A stretch of 64,000 nt of DNA from Acidovorax sp. Leaf191 (GTDB lineage: Bacteria > Pseudomonadota > Gammaproteobacteria > Burkholderiales > Burkholderiaceae_C), in assembly GCF_001424425.1 (NCBI RefSeq), contig NZ_LMPT01000022.1, forward strand, positions 326,858 to 390,857. Reading direction: 5' to 3'. The position numbers were made by a program, and so were the translations under genes. Of this stretch, positions 50,411-58,392 are shown piece by piece (position 1 is the first letter of the stretch; every line of letters begins with the position of its first letter). The notes under the pieces were generated by a model. That model did not search any database, was not told where the DNA came from, and saw only the letters and a program-made list of their open reading frames with translations.

Positions 50411-50455
50411 CCTCCCCTCTCCCCTCGCGGGAGAGGGGCCGGGGGAGAGGGGGCC
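50411..50455 (+). repeat. family B repeat B3, upstream of the DUF559 gene
   Basis: CCTCCCCTCTCCCCTCGCGG followed by GAGAGGGGCCGGGGGAGAGG and GGG. It is the same orientation as B5 and inverted relative to B2 and B4. It ends 9 bases before the DUF559 start codon, so it also occupies the ribosome-binding region. Confidence 0.85.
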
Positions 50456-50463
50456 CGCATCAC

Positions 50464-50847
50464 ATGCACCCACGCGACTTCGCCAAGACACTGCGCCAGA
50501 ACATGACCGATGCCGAGCAGCTGCTGTGGAAGCACTTGCGCGCCCACCGCCTGGACGGCCAGAAGTTTCGCCGCCAGCAGCCCATGGGGCCCTACATCGT
50601 GGACTTCGTGCACTTCAGCGGTCGCGTCATCGTGGAGGCCGATGGTGCGCAGCATGTGGAATCAGACCACGATGCAGCCCGCGACGCCTGGCTGCGGAGC
50701 CAGGGGTATACGGTGCTGCGCTTTTGGAACAACGACATCCTGCAGAGTACCGAGGCGGTGCTTGAAGCCATCTATGCGGCCTTGCGCGGGGCCGCCCCCT
50801 CTCCCCAACCCCTCTTCCCCCGAGGGAAGAGGGGCCTCCCGGGATAA
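50464..50847 (+). CDS. DUF559 domain protein (Vsr-like endonuclease fold)
   Basis: A 127-residue protein. Residues 5-110 match DUF559, a PD-(D/E)XK nuclease group related to very-short-patch-repair endonucleases: MTDAEQLLWKHLR, FRRQQPMGPYIVDFVHF with the first Asp, RVIVEADGAQH with Glu and Asp, and LRSQGYTVLRFWNNDIL. The C-terminal PSPQPLFPRGKRG is encoded by repeat B4. Upstream the start lies directly behind repeat B3. It sits between acnD and prpF, which are functional partners normally adjacent, so it was probably inserted there. Start ATG 50464; no independent ribosome-binding site outside the repeat. Confidence 0.87.
   Translation: MHPRDFAKTLRQNMTDAEQLLWKHLRAHRLDGQKFRRQQPMGPYIVDFVHFSGRVIVEADGAQHVESDHDAARDAWLRSQGYTVLRFWNNDILQSTEAVLEAIYAALRGAAPSPQPLFPRGKRGLPG
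50795..50836 (-). repeat. family B repeat B4, at the end of the DUF559 gene, with compensatory stem changes
   Basis: CCCCTCTCCCCAACCCCTCT then TCCCCCGAGGGAAGAGG. Its hairpin arms read CCTCTTCCC/GGGAAGAGG where other copies have CCTCTCCC/GGGAGAGG, so both arms changed and pairing was kept. Reverse orientation. Confidence 0.85.
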
Positions 50848-50923
50848 GCACGGCTGACGATCATTGGCTGGGCCCACTTCAATCATCCGAGAGAACATCC
50901 CGAACAACACCAGCGCCATGCAC

Positions 50924-50970
50924 CCCTCCCCTCTCCCCTCGCGGGAGAGGGGCCGGGGGAGAGGGGGCCT
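50924..50970 (+). repeat. family B repeat B5, upstream of prpF
   Basis: Almost identical to B3 over more than 40 bases and in the same orientation. It lies 67 bases before the prpF start. Confidence 0.85.
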
Positions 50971-51036
50971 CAGCGCAACCACCAACCCATTGGCAAAGCC
51001 CACACGCCCTTCCCGCAAACGTAGACCCGCCACCCC

Positions 51037-52227
51037 ATGACACCCCCCTCACCCCAACTCAAAATCCCCGCCACCTACATGCGCGGCGGCACCAGCAAAG
51101 GCCTCTTCTTCCGCCTGGACGACCTGCCCGCGCCGGCCCGCCAGCCCGGCGCCGCCCGCGACGCCATCCTGCTGCGCGCTCTGGGCAGCCCGGACCCGTA
51201 TGGCAAGCAGATCGACGGCCTGGGCAATGCCTCGTCCAGCACCAGCAAGGCCGTGATCCTGTCGCGCAGCCTGCGGCCCGGGCATGATGTGGACTACCTC
51301 TTCGGCCAGGTGTCCATCGACCAGCCGTTCGTGGACTGGAGCGGCAACTGCGGCAACCTCTCGGCCGCCGTGGGCCCCTGCGCCATCCACATGGGGTTGA
51401 TCGATGCAGCGCGCATCCCGAGCAACGGTGCCTTGGCCGTGCGCATCTGGCAGGCCAACATCGGCAAGACCATCGTGGCGCATGTGCCGATCGCGAACGG
51501 GCAGGTGCAGGAGACCGGGGACTTCGAGTTGGACGGCGTGACCTTTGCAGCGGCCGAAATACCACTCGAATTCATGGACCCCGCCGACGGTGCGGAAGGC
51601 GCGGGATCGATGTTCCCTACCGGCAACGTGGTGGACACGCTGGAGGTACCAGGTGTCGGCAGCTTCCCCGCCACGCTGATCGACGCGGGCATTCCCACCA
51701 TTTTTCTCAATGCCCACAACCTGGGCTACGCCGGTACCGAGCTGCAGGACGCGATCAACGGTGACGCCGCGGCTCTCGCACGCTTCGAAGCCATCCGCGC
51801 CCACGGCGCGCTGCGCATGGGTCTGGTCCGCGAACTGGCGGATGCCGCCACCCGCCAGCACACGCCCAAGATCGCTTTCGTGGCGCCGCCCGCGGCCTAC
51901 ACCGCCTCCAGCGGCAAGCGCATCGAAGCACACGACATCGATCTGCTGGTGCGTGCGCTCTCCATGGGCAAGCTGCACCACGCGATGATGGGGACCGCCG
52001 CGGTGGCCATCGGCACAGCCGCCGCCATCCCTGGCACGCTGGTCAACTTGGCCGCGGGTGGTGGGGCGCGCAACGCGGTGCGCTTCGGGCACCCCTCGGG
52101 CACGCTGCGCGTGGGCGCCGAGGCCACGCATCACGGTGGCCAATGGACGGTGACCAAAGCCTTGATGAGCCGCAGCGCCCGCATTCTCATGGAAGGGTGC
52201 ATTCGCATCCCCGCCGACTGCTTCTGA
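51037..52227 (+). CDS. prpF: 2-methylaconitate isomerase PrpF
   Basis: A 396-residue cofactor-free isomerase of the diaminopimelate-epimerase-like fold that converts the AcnD product trans-2-methylaconitate to the cis form. Motifs: PATYMRGGTSKGLFF, DWSGNCGNLSAAVGP with a catalytic-site Cys, DAGIPTIFLNA, KLHHAMMGTAAVAIGTAA, and RFGHPSGTLRVGAE. Separated from acnD by the DUF559/repeat insert, but still on the same strand and in the expected place. Confidence 0.95.
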   Translation: MTPPSPQLKIPATYMRGGTSKGLFFRLDDLPAPARQPGAARDAILLRALGSPDPYGKQIDGLGNASSSTSKAVILSRSLRPGHDVDYLFGQVSIDQPFVDWSGNCGNLSAAVGPCAIHMGLIDAARIPSNGALAVRIWQANIGKTIVAHVPIANGQVQETGDFELDGVTFAAAEIPLEFMDPADGAEGAGSMFPTGNVVDTLEVPGVGSFPATLIDAGIPTIFLNAHNLGYAGTELQDAINGDAAALARFEAIRAHGALRMGLVRELADAATRQHTPKIAFVAPPAAYTASSGKRIEAHDIDLLVRALSMGKLHHAMMGTAAVAIGTAAAIPGTLVNLAAGGGARNAVRFGHPSGTLRVGAEATHHGGQWTVTKALMSRSARILMEGCIRIPADCF

Positions 52228-52236
52228 CACACCCTT

Positions 52237-53100
52237 ATGAACACCAAACAACAACTCAAGGCCCTGGCCGAAGCCCGCCGTGGCGTCATCGTGCCCGGCG
52301 CGTTCAATGCCCTGTCCGCCCGTGTGGTGGCCGACCTGGGGTTCGAGGCGCTCTACGTCACTGGCGCAGGCGTCACCAACATGTGGTTCGGCCTGCCCGA
52401 CCAGGCGTTCATGGGCCTCACCGACATCGCCGACCACACGGCACGCATCCGCGACGCGGTGGAGCTGCCGCTCATCGTCGATGCCGACACGGGCTTCGGC
52501 AACGCGCTCAACACGTACCACGCGGTGCGCACGCTGGAGCGCGCGGGTGCCGACTGCATCCAGCTGGAAGACCAGGTCTCGCCCAAGCGCTGCGGGCATT
52601 TCAACGGCAAGGAGGTGATCTCCACCGACGAGATGCTGGGCAAGATCAAGGCCGCCGTGGACGCGCGCCGCGACCCGGGCACCCTGATCATGGCGCGCAC
52701 CGACGCCTGCGCGACCCAGGGTTTCGAGGCGGCGGTCGAGCGCGCGCAGCGGTTTGGCGAGGCGGGGGCCGACATCCTGTTCGTGGAAGCCGTCACCACG
52801 GCCGACGAGATCCGCGCCCTGCCCCGGCGCCTGGCCGACCGGCCCCAGCTCATGAACATGGTGATCGGCGGCAAGACGCCCATCTTCAGCGCCGACGAGC
52901 TGGCGGGCCTGGGCTATGGGCTGGTGCTGTACGCCAACGCGGCATTGCAGGGCGCAGTGGCCGGCATGCAGAAGGTGCTGACCGTGCTGCGCGACGAGCG
53001 CCGTGTGGATGAGGACCCTGCGATGGTGGCGCCGTTTGCCGAACGCCAGCGGCTGGTGTGCAAGCCGCAGTGGGATGCGCTGGAGAAGAAGTACGAATAA
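52237..53100 (+). CDS. isocitrate lyase/PEP mutase superfamily enzyme (possible methylisocitrate lyase or oxaloacetate decarboxylase)
   Basis: A 287-residue TIM-barrel enzyme of the ICL/PEPM superfamily. Metal site LIVDADTGFG, QLEDQVSPKRCGH with the catalytic Cys and the KRCGH box of lyases, MARTDACATQG, and a C-terminal helix swap region. The KRCGH box matches PrpB, but the following HFNGKEV differs from the PrpB HRPNKAI and overall it is closer to the oxaloacetate decarboxylase-like branch. It starts 9 bases after prpF and no other prpB is in the window, so it may do the final cleavage to pyruvate and succinate. This is an inference. Confidence 0.85.
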   Translation: MNTKQQLKALAEARRGVIVPGAFNALSARVVADLGFEALYVTGAGVTNMWFGLPDQAFMGLTDIADHTARIRDAVELPLIVDADTGFGNALNTYHAVRTLERAGADCIQLEDQVSPKRCGHFNGKEVISTDEMLGKIKAAVDARRDPGTLIMARTDACATQGFEAAVERAQRFGEAGADILFVEAVTTADEIRALPRRLADRPQLMNMVIGGKTPIFSADELAGLGYGLVLYANAALQGAVAGMQKVLTVLRDERRVDEDPAMVAPFAERQRLVCKPQWDALEKKYE

Positions 53101-53157
53101 AAATGGGCGCTATCGCTTGTCCAACAAGCGCAACCAGCTACACATTTGATAGCAAAC
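53099..53157 (-). repeat. family A dispersed palindromic repeat, copy 10
   Basis: Minus strand: TTTGCTATCAAATGTGTAGC, TGGTTGCGCTTGTTGGACAA, GCGATAGCGCCC. A hairpin can form between GCGCTTG and CAAGCG. It begins right after the ICL-like gene stop. Confidence 0.75.
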
Positions 53158-53192
53158 CCTGCCCAGCCCCGCCGCTGCCTGCAAGCCCTCTC

Positions 53193-53246
53193 GCGCGGTG
53201 CCGCGGTGCCGCTGTGCCGCGGTGCTGCGGTGCCGCGGTGGCGGCG
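53193..53246. repeat. GCGGTGCC-type tandem 8-mer repeat
   Basis: Roughly six imperfect copies of an 8-bp unit (GCGGTGCC and variants GCTGTGCC, GCGGTGCT). It lies in the intergenic space between the convergent ICL-like and HlyD genes. Confidence 0.65.
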
Positions 53247-53346
53247 CATGCCCGCAGTCTCTTAAATGCGCCAGCGCGCCACACCAAAGGCAGCGCTCGG
53301 CAACCCGCCCCGGTGACGGGAGCCGCGGGAGCCATCACCGTCACCT

Positions 53347-54594
53347 TCACCGCTCACCCATCGATTGCGACAACGTCTTGGTCAGGGGCTTGGTCAGGTA
53401 GCTCAACACCGTCCGCTCCATCGCCTTGATGTCGACGGAGGCCGTCATGCCCGGCCTGATCTTGACGTCGCTGCCCTTGGTGAACTCCTTGCCCCGGATG
53501 CGGATCTGCACCCGGTAGTAGGGCTCCATCTTGCCCTGGCGGTTTTCCTCCAGCGTGTCGGGGCTCACGTAGAAGACCTCGCCCTTCATGGTGCCGAAGA
53601 TCGAGTAGTCGTAGGCATCGAGCTTGACGCTGGCGACCTGGCCGACCTCGACGAACGCGATGTCGGCCGTGCTGATCTTGGCCTCCACGATCAGGTCCTC
53701 ACCCGTCGGCACGATTTCCATGATCACGTCGCCGGGCTTGACCACCGCGCCCACGGTGGTGAGCTGGATGCTCTTGACCTGGCCGTTCAGCGGCGCAAAC
53801 AGCTCGGTGTGCTCCATCACCTGCTTGCGGTCCCGCACGGTTTCGATCTGGGTGTTCAGGTCCTCCTGGGCCTTGGTCATCTCCGCCTGGGAGTCCTGGA
53901 AATACTTGTTCCGCTTGTTGGCGATCTGTGCCTGGATCTCGGCGACCGTGCGCTTGAGCCGCAGCACGTCCGCCAGGCTCACGTCGCCGGTGGCCACGAG
54001 CTTCTGGTTCATGTCGAGCTCCTGCTTGGCCAGGTCCATGGCGCCGCGCAGCGAGGCCACGTCCTCGTCGATGGCCTGCTTGCGCCGCTCGTACAGGGCG
54101 CGCTGGTTGCGCACATATTCGGGATAGGCCAGCAGTTCCGCGTCGAACTTCAGGGGCTCGCCATACACCTCGGCGCGCAGGCGCACCAGCGCGGACCGCA
54201 GGGCGGCGACCTTGGACTGCGCGTCGTCCACCGCGGCTTCGGCCCGGGCCTTTTCCAGCGTCACCAGCAACTGGCCTGCCTTCACGTCATCGCCCTCGCG
54301 CACGTGCAGGCGGCTCACCACCCCCTGGTCCACGGCCTGGATGACCTGCGTGCGGGCACTGGCGATCACCTGCGCCTGTGCGCGCGTGACCTGGTCGATC
54401 TTGGAAAACGCGGCCCATGTGACCAGGGCGACGATGCCCACCATGGCCACGCGCAGCGTCCAGCGGGAGCGGCGCTGCGGCGCGAGCAGGTCGGCGATGT
54501 CGGCATCGGCGCTGGCATGGGCAGCGTGGCGGTGCGGCTGCACCGCCAGGCCGCGGGCGGTTGCTTCGGAGTCCATCCTGGGTTCGATCCTCAT
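53347..54594 (-). CDS. HlyD-family type I secretion periplasmic adaptor
   Basis: A 415-residue membrane-fusion protein. One membrane helix (residues 48-66), a biotinyl-lipoyl-like half (IQAVDQGVVSRLHVREGDDVKAGQLLV), a long coiled-coil hairpin (about 105-265), the second lipoyl half (FAPLNGQVKSIQLTTVGAVVKPGD) and a beta-barrel domain ending in KIRPGMTASVDI. It bridges the inner-membrane ABC exporter and TolC. Its start overlaps the exporter stop by 4 bases (ATGA), so the two are translationally coupled. Cargo is probably the giant protein encoded upstream. Confidence 0.93.
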   Translation of the reverse strand: MRIEPRMDSEATARGLAVQPHRHAAHASADADIADLLAPQRRSRWTLRVAMVGIVALVTWAAFSKIDQVTRAQAQVIASARTQVIQAVDQGVVSRLHVREGDDVKAGQLLVTLEKARAEAAVDDAQSKVAALRSALVRLRAEVYGEPLKFDAELLAYPEYVRNQRALYERRKQAIDEDVASLRGAMDLAKQELDMNQKLVATGDVSLADVLRLKRTVAEIQAQIANKRNKYFQDSQAEMTKAQEDLNTQIETVRDRKQVMEHTELFAPLNGQVKSIQLTTVGAVVKPGDVIMEIVPTGEDLIVEAKISTADIAFVEVGQVASVKLDAYDYSIFGTMKGEVFYVSPDTLEENRQGKMEPYYRVQIRIRGKEFTKGSDVKIRPGMTASVDIKAMERTVLSYLTKPLTKTLSQSMGER

Positions 54595-56723
54595 GCGGTC
54601 ACTGTCTCCACGCCGGGTGCTACTGCATCGTGCCGCTGCACCGGTACGGGCTCCGAGGCTTTCTTCAAGCGCATCAGCACGGCATCACGCGGTCCATCCA
54701 TCACCACCTTGTGGCCGGACACGACCACGATGCGGTCCACCAGCGGCAGCACGCAGGGCTTGTGGGTCACGACCACCAGCGTCTTGTCCGGGCCCACTTC
54801 CTCGGCCAGCACCGACAGGCAGCGCTTTTCCTGCGCCGAATCCATGTTGGCCGTGGGTTCGTCGAGCAGCAGCACCGCCGGGCGCGTCAGCAGCAGGCGG
54901 GTGAAGGCCACCAGCTGCCGCTGGCCGCCCGACAGCCCTTTGCCGCCTTCGTGGATGGGCAAGTCCAGCCCACGGGGGTGGCCCGCCACCAGCTGGATCA
55001 AGCCCGAGCGCTGCAAGGACGCCTGCATGGCGTCGTCGCCCGGATCGGGCATGCCGATGAGCAGGTTCTCGCGCAAGGTGCCCTGAAAAAGGCGGTGCTC
55101 CTGCTGCAGGTAGCCGATGTGCTGGCTGATGACCTGCTGGCTCACCTGGGCCATGTCCAGGCTGTCGATCAGCACCCTGCCCGCGGTGGGCCGGTACAGC
55201 CCCGCCAGCAGCTTGAGCAGCGAGGACTTGCCGGAGCCGATGGGCCCGATCACCGCGACTTTCTCGCCGGGCTGGATCGTCAGGCTCTGGATGGAGACGG
55301 CCGGGCCGGCATTCTGGCCGTAGGCGAACGCCACCTCCTGCAGCACATAGTGGCCGTGCAGCTTGTGGGGCAGCAAGGGGCGCGGCACGCCGTGGTTGTC
55401 GGCCTGCAGCGCATAGAGCTTCTCGAGCGAGCGCGTCGCCGCCTGCGCGTGGGCGTGCTGCACGATCAGGCCCGGCAGCGCCACCAGCGGCGCCATGATG
55501 CGGCCACCAATGATGGAGCAGGCGATCAGGGCGCCCATCGTCATGCCCCCATTGATGATGACCCAGGAGCCGAGCATCACGATGCCCACATAGCTGAACT
55601 GCTGCAGCATGGCCGCCAAGTACCCCGCGCCCTCGCTCACATGGCGCATGTCCAGGTCCTGCCGGATGGTGTCGCTGTTCACCCCGATCCAGCGCGAGAG
55701 GAACTTCCAGCCGCCGACGCCCGCCTTGATGGTCTCGGCGCCCTCCACCACCTCGACCAGCAGGCCGGTCTTGCGGCTGGCGGCCGACAGCCCCTGCTGG
55801 GCCAAGGCGTTCACCCGCCGGTGCCGGCTCACGCCGACCAGCAAGGCCAGCAGTCCGCAGACCAGGGGCACCAGGGCCACCAGCGGGTGCCCGATCACCA
55901 TCAGCACCGCCAGGAACAGCAGCGCCATCGGAAAGTCCACCAGCGCGAACAGCGTGCTGCCGGTGTAGAACCCCCGCACCTGCTCGTACCCGCGGATCTG
56001 CCCTGCCAGGCTGCCGACCGACCCAGGCAACTGGTCGACGCGGATGCTGAGCAGGCGCTGGAAGATGTCCCGCGACAACCGGCTGTCCAGGCCCGCCGTG
56101 AGCGAATCCATGACCCGGGATCGCGCGAACTTCATGGCCGTCTCCAGCAGGATGGCCAGCAGCACGCCCAGGCCCAGGATGATCAAGGTGTACTCGCTGC
56201 GCGTGGGGATCACCCGGTCGTAGACCTGCATCGAGAACAGCGAGATCGCCAGCGCCAGCAGGCCCATGAACACCGACGCGAGGGCGGCCTCGACCAGCAC
56301 GCCCCGGTACTGGCGCAGCGCATGCTGGAGCACCGCCTCGAAGGTGTCGGACTGCGCGGCAGCGCCCCGCTGGCGCATCGCCACCATGGCGGTCTGGCTC
56401 AGCGCGGCCTCCTCCACCGGGCGGGTGCCGTGGGCAAACTCCACCACCCACCGCTGCTGCGGGTCGCGGTCCACGACCACGCCCCAGCCATCGCTGCGCG
56501 TCTTGCACAGCAGCGGCAGCATCACGCGGTCGGGGTGGTCCATCGCCACGGGTGCCGACAGGTCGAGGCTGGCGCACACCGCCGCCACGTCCGGCGCCGA
56601 ACCCAGGCGCGCCGGGCGCTCCACGGCGGAGCGCAGGCGCATCACATTGATGCTCACGCCCTGCAGTTGGGCCAGCCGCTCCAGCGCCCACGCCAGGGAA
56701 TCCTGGGTCTTGTTGTTATTCAT
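54591..56723 (-). CDS. type I secretion ABC exporter with degenerate peptidase-like domain (LapB-type)
   Basis: A 710-residue permease/ATPase. Residues 1-130 form a C39 peptidase-like domain without the catalytic Cys (LAQLQGVSINV instead of Q-x4-C), as in RTX and LapA-type exporters that do not cleave a leader. Six membrane helices about 145-410. ATPase domain with Walker A GPIGSGKSSLLKLL, signature LSGGQRQLVAFTRLL and Walker B VLLLDEPTANMD. Export of large adhesins is the usual role. Start ATG 56723; the 197 bp to the tolC stop hold no gene. Confidence 0.94.
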   Translation of the reverse strand: MNNNKTQDSLAWALERLAQLQGVSINVMRLRSAVERPARLGSAPDVAAVCASLDLSAPVAMDHPDRVMLPLLCKTRSDGWGVVVDRDPQQRWVVEFAHGTRPVEEAALSQTAMVAMRQRGAAAQSDTFEAVLQHALRQYRGVLVEAALASVFMGLLALAISLFSMQVYDRVIPTRSEYTLIILGLGVLLAILLETAMKFARSRVMDSLTAGLDSRLSRDIFQRLLSIRVDQLPGSVGSLAGQIRGYEQVRGFYTGSTLFALVDFPMALLFLAVLMVIGHPLVALVPLVCGLLALLVGVSRHRRVNALAQQGLSAASRKTGLLVEVVEGAETIKAGVGGWKFLSRWIGVNSDTIRQDLDMRHVSEGAGYLAAMLQQFSYVGIVMLGSWVIINGGMTMGALIACSIIGGRIMAPLVALPGLIVQHAHAQAATRSLEKLYALQADNHGVPRPLLPHKLHGHYVLQEVAFAYGQNAGPAVSIQSLTIQPGEKVAVIGPIGSGKSSLLKLLAGLYRPTAGRVLIDSLDMAQVSQQVISQHIGYLQQEHRLFQGTLRENLLIGMPDPGDDAMQASLQRSGLIQLVAGHPRGLDLPIHEGGKGLSGGQRQLVAFTRLLLTRPAVLLLDEPTANMDSAQEKRCLSVLAEEVGPDKTLVVVTHKPCVLPLVDRIVVVSGHKVVMDGPRDAVLMRLKKASEPVPVQRHDAVAPGVETVTA

Positions 56724-56920
56724 GGCAGAGGCACCAAGCCGGACACGGCCTCACACGCATCGCGCGCGCAGCCAGGGGGTTGACAAGCGGCCACACAGGT
56801 CGGCGAAGAAGACGCAGCAGCGACGGGTGCGCGGGTGCCGTCGCACTTGAAGGGCCAGATCGGCCCAGAGCGTCTGCAGGGCCCGCGGGGCCCGCCGGAC
56901 CCGCGATGACGATGGCGATA

Positions 56921-58222
56921 TCACGGGGCATTGCGCTGCCAATCCATGTCGCCACGCACCACCTGCAGCCGATAGGACGCCGCCAGCAGCGCCGCACGCG
57001 CATCGACCAGCGCCAGGCGGTTGTCGCCGCCCTCCCGCACGGTGTTGAGGACTTCCTGCCAACTGCGCTTGCCCGCGACGAACAGCTTTTCGTTGGAGCC
57101 GAGCACCGCCGCAGACGACTCCACCGCCGTGGCCAGGGCCTCGGCGCGCATCTGGGCGCTGGCCATGTTCTCCAGATCGGTGCGCATCTGCTCGTTGAGC
57201 TCGCGCTGCACTGTCTCTGCCGCGAAGGCCTGCCCCTGGGCGCGTTCCGAGGCTGCCCGGCTCAACGCGAGCGAGGACAAGCCCGCACCCGGCTGGTAGC
57301 GCACGCCCACGAAAACGCTGCGCTCACCCGGCACCGCTGCGCCACCCGCCCGGTACTGGGCCCTGAGGTACACCTCGGGGCCGAGCCCGGCGCGCTGAAT
57401 ATCCGCCTGGTACTGCACCACCCGCGCCCGCTCCCGGGCCTTGCGCACCGAGGGGTGCACGTCGATGGCGTCGTCGATCTGCAGGCCCAGCGCCTGCCGG
57501 GTGTCGGAGGCAGCCAGCGCGAGCGCCGCCAGGGGCTGCTCGGCATCCCACTCGGTGTCGCTCTCGGGCTCGCGCCCCACCAGCTGGCGCAGGCGGTTGC
57601 GGGACAGCGTGCGCGCCGTGCGCGTCTGCTGCAGGTCCACCCGTGCCTGGAAGGTGCGCCATTCGAGCAGTGTGAACTCGATCTGCGGCGACACCTGGGC
57701 TTCCACCCGTCGGCGTATCAGCGCCTTGTACCGGTCGAGCTGCTCGATGGTGCGGGTGGTCTCCCGAATGCGCTCATCCGCCTGCACCATGGCGACCCAG
57801 GAGTCGACGACCTTGGAGGCAAGCTGGTACTGCACCTCCCTCTTCTGGGCCGCCTGCAGAGCCTCTTGCGCCCGGGCCATGTCCCGCTGCGCATCCAGGC
57901 GCCCGCCCGTCCACAGCGGCTGCTCCAGGCTGAGCTGGGTGGACAGCCGCGGGGTGTTGGACGACGTCTGGGCGGCCAGCGTGGGGAAACGCTGCCAATC
58001 CGCTGCCGACACATCCTCCTTGGCGGCCCGCACGAAGGCGGACTCCATCCGCACCGATGGATGCGACTCCACCGTCTGCCGGATCAGGTTCATCAACACC
58101 GGGGAGACGGTGGGCTGCGCGAGCGCCGCCCCGCCCACCTGAAGGCACAGGACCAGGCCCACGCCCCTGCATCCGCGCAGCGCGGCCGCGGCCACGGCCA
58201 CCAAGGCACTACTCTTTTTCAA
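56921..58222 (-). CDS. TolC-family outer-membrane secretion protein
   Basis: A 433-residue outer-membrane channel. N-terminal signal peptide ending near GGAALAQ (residue 36), then two repeated coiled-coil/strand halves (LSTQLSLEQPLWTGGRLDAQRDMA and SVFVGVRYQPGAGLSSLALSR). It completes the type I exporter with HlyD and the ABC protein. Probable TTG start at 58220-58222, preceded by a GCGGA-like ribosome-binding sequence; no ATG is in frame close by. A run of four CTTG units lies 11 bases further upstream. Confidence 0.9.
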   Translation of the reverse strand: MKKSSALVAVAAAALRGCRGVGLVLCLQVGGAALAQPTVSPVLMNLIRQTVESHPSVRMESAFVRAAKEDVSAADWQRFPTLAAQTSSNTPRLSTQLSLEQPLWTGGRLDAQRDMARAQEALQAAQKREVQYQLASKVVDSWVAMVQADERIRETTRTIEQLDRYKALIRRRVEAQVSPQIEFTLLEWRTFQARVDLQQTRTARTLSRNRLRQLVGREPESDTEWDAEQPLAALALAASDTRQALGLQIDDAIDVHPSVRKARERARVVQYQADIQRAGLGPEVYLRAQYRAGGAAVPGERSVFVGVRYQPGAGLSSLALSRAASERAQGQAFAAETVQRELNEQMRTDLENMASAQMRAEALATAVESSAAVLGSNEKLFVAGKRSWQEVLNTVREGGDNRLALVDARAALLAASYRLQVVRGDMDWQRNAP

Positions 58223-58232
58223 TCCGCACTCA

Positions 58233-58250
58233 CTTGCTTGCTTGCTTGCT
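58233..58250. repeat. tetranucleotide repeat (CTTG)4 upstream of tolC
   Basis: Four perfect CTTG units plus CT (GCAA-type on the coding strand). It starts 11 bases upstream of the TTG start of the TolC gene, between it and its likely promoter. Short tandem repeats in such positions can change length and alter expression. Confidence 0.7.
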
Positions 58251-58350
58251 CACTGGCTCAATTGCTCACTGACATGCCTGCATGCTGGCCTGCCGCGCCC
58301 GTCCGCGCCCACAGCAGGGTTGGCGGGCATTCGATGCACAGAGGAGAAAC

Positions 58351-58376
58351 AGCCACGGGCCTCGTGGCCCGTGGCT
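58351..58376 (-). terminator. strong hairpin after the giant surface-protein gene
   Basis: Perfect 10-bp stem AGCCACGGGC/GCCCGTGGCT with a 6-base loop, 17 bases past the stop codon on the minus strand, followed by TGTTTCTCC. Likely a (weak-tailed) terminator separating the cargo gene from the secretion genes. Confidence 0.6.
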
Positions 58377-58392
58377 TCGGTCGCACCCAGCG

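Noticed and set aside
50265..50970. CRISPR-like array from the five CCCTCTCCCC repeats
   Set aside because: Copies alternate in orientation, have irregular spacing, and enclose a gene; no cas genes are present.
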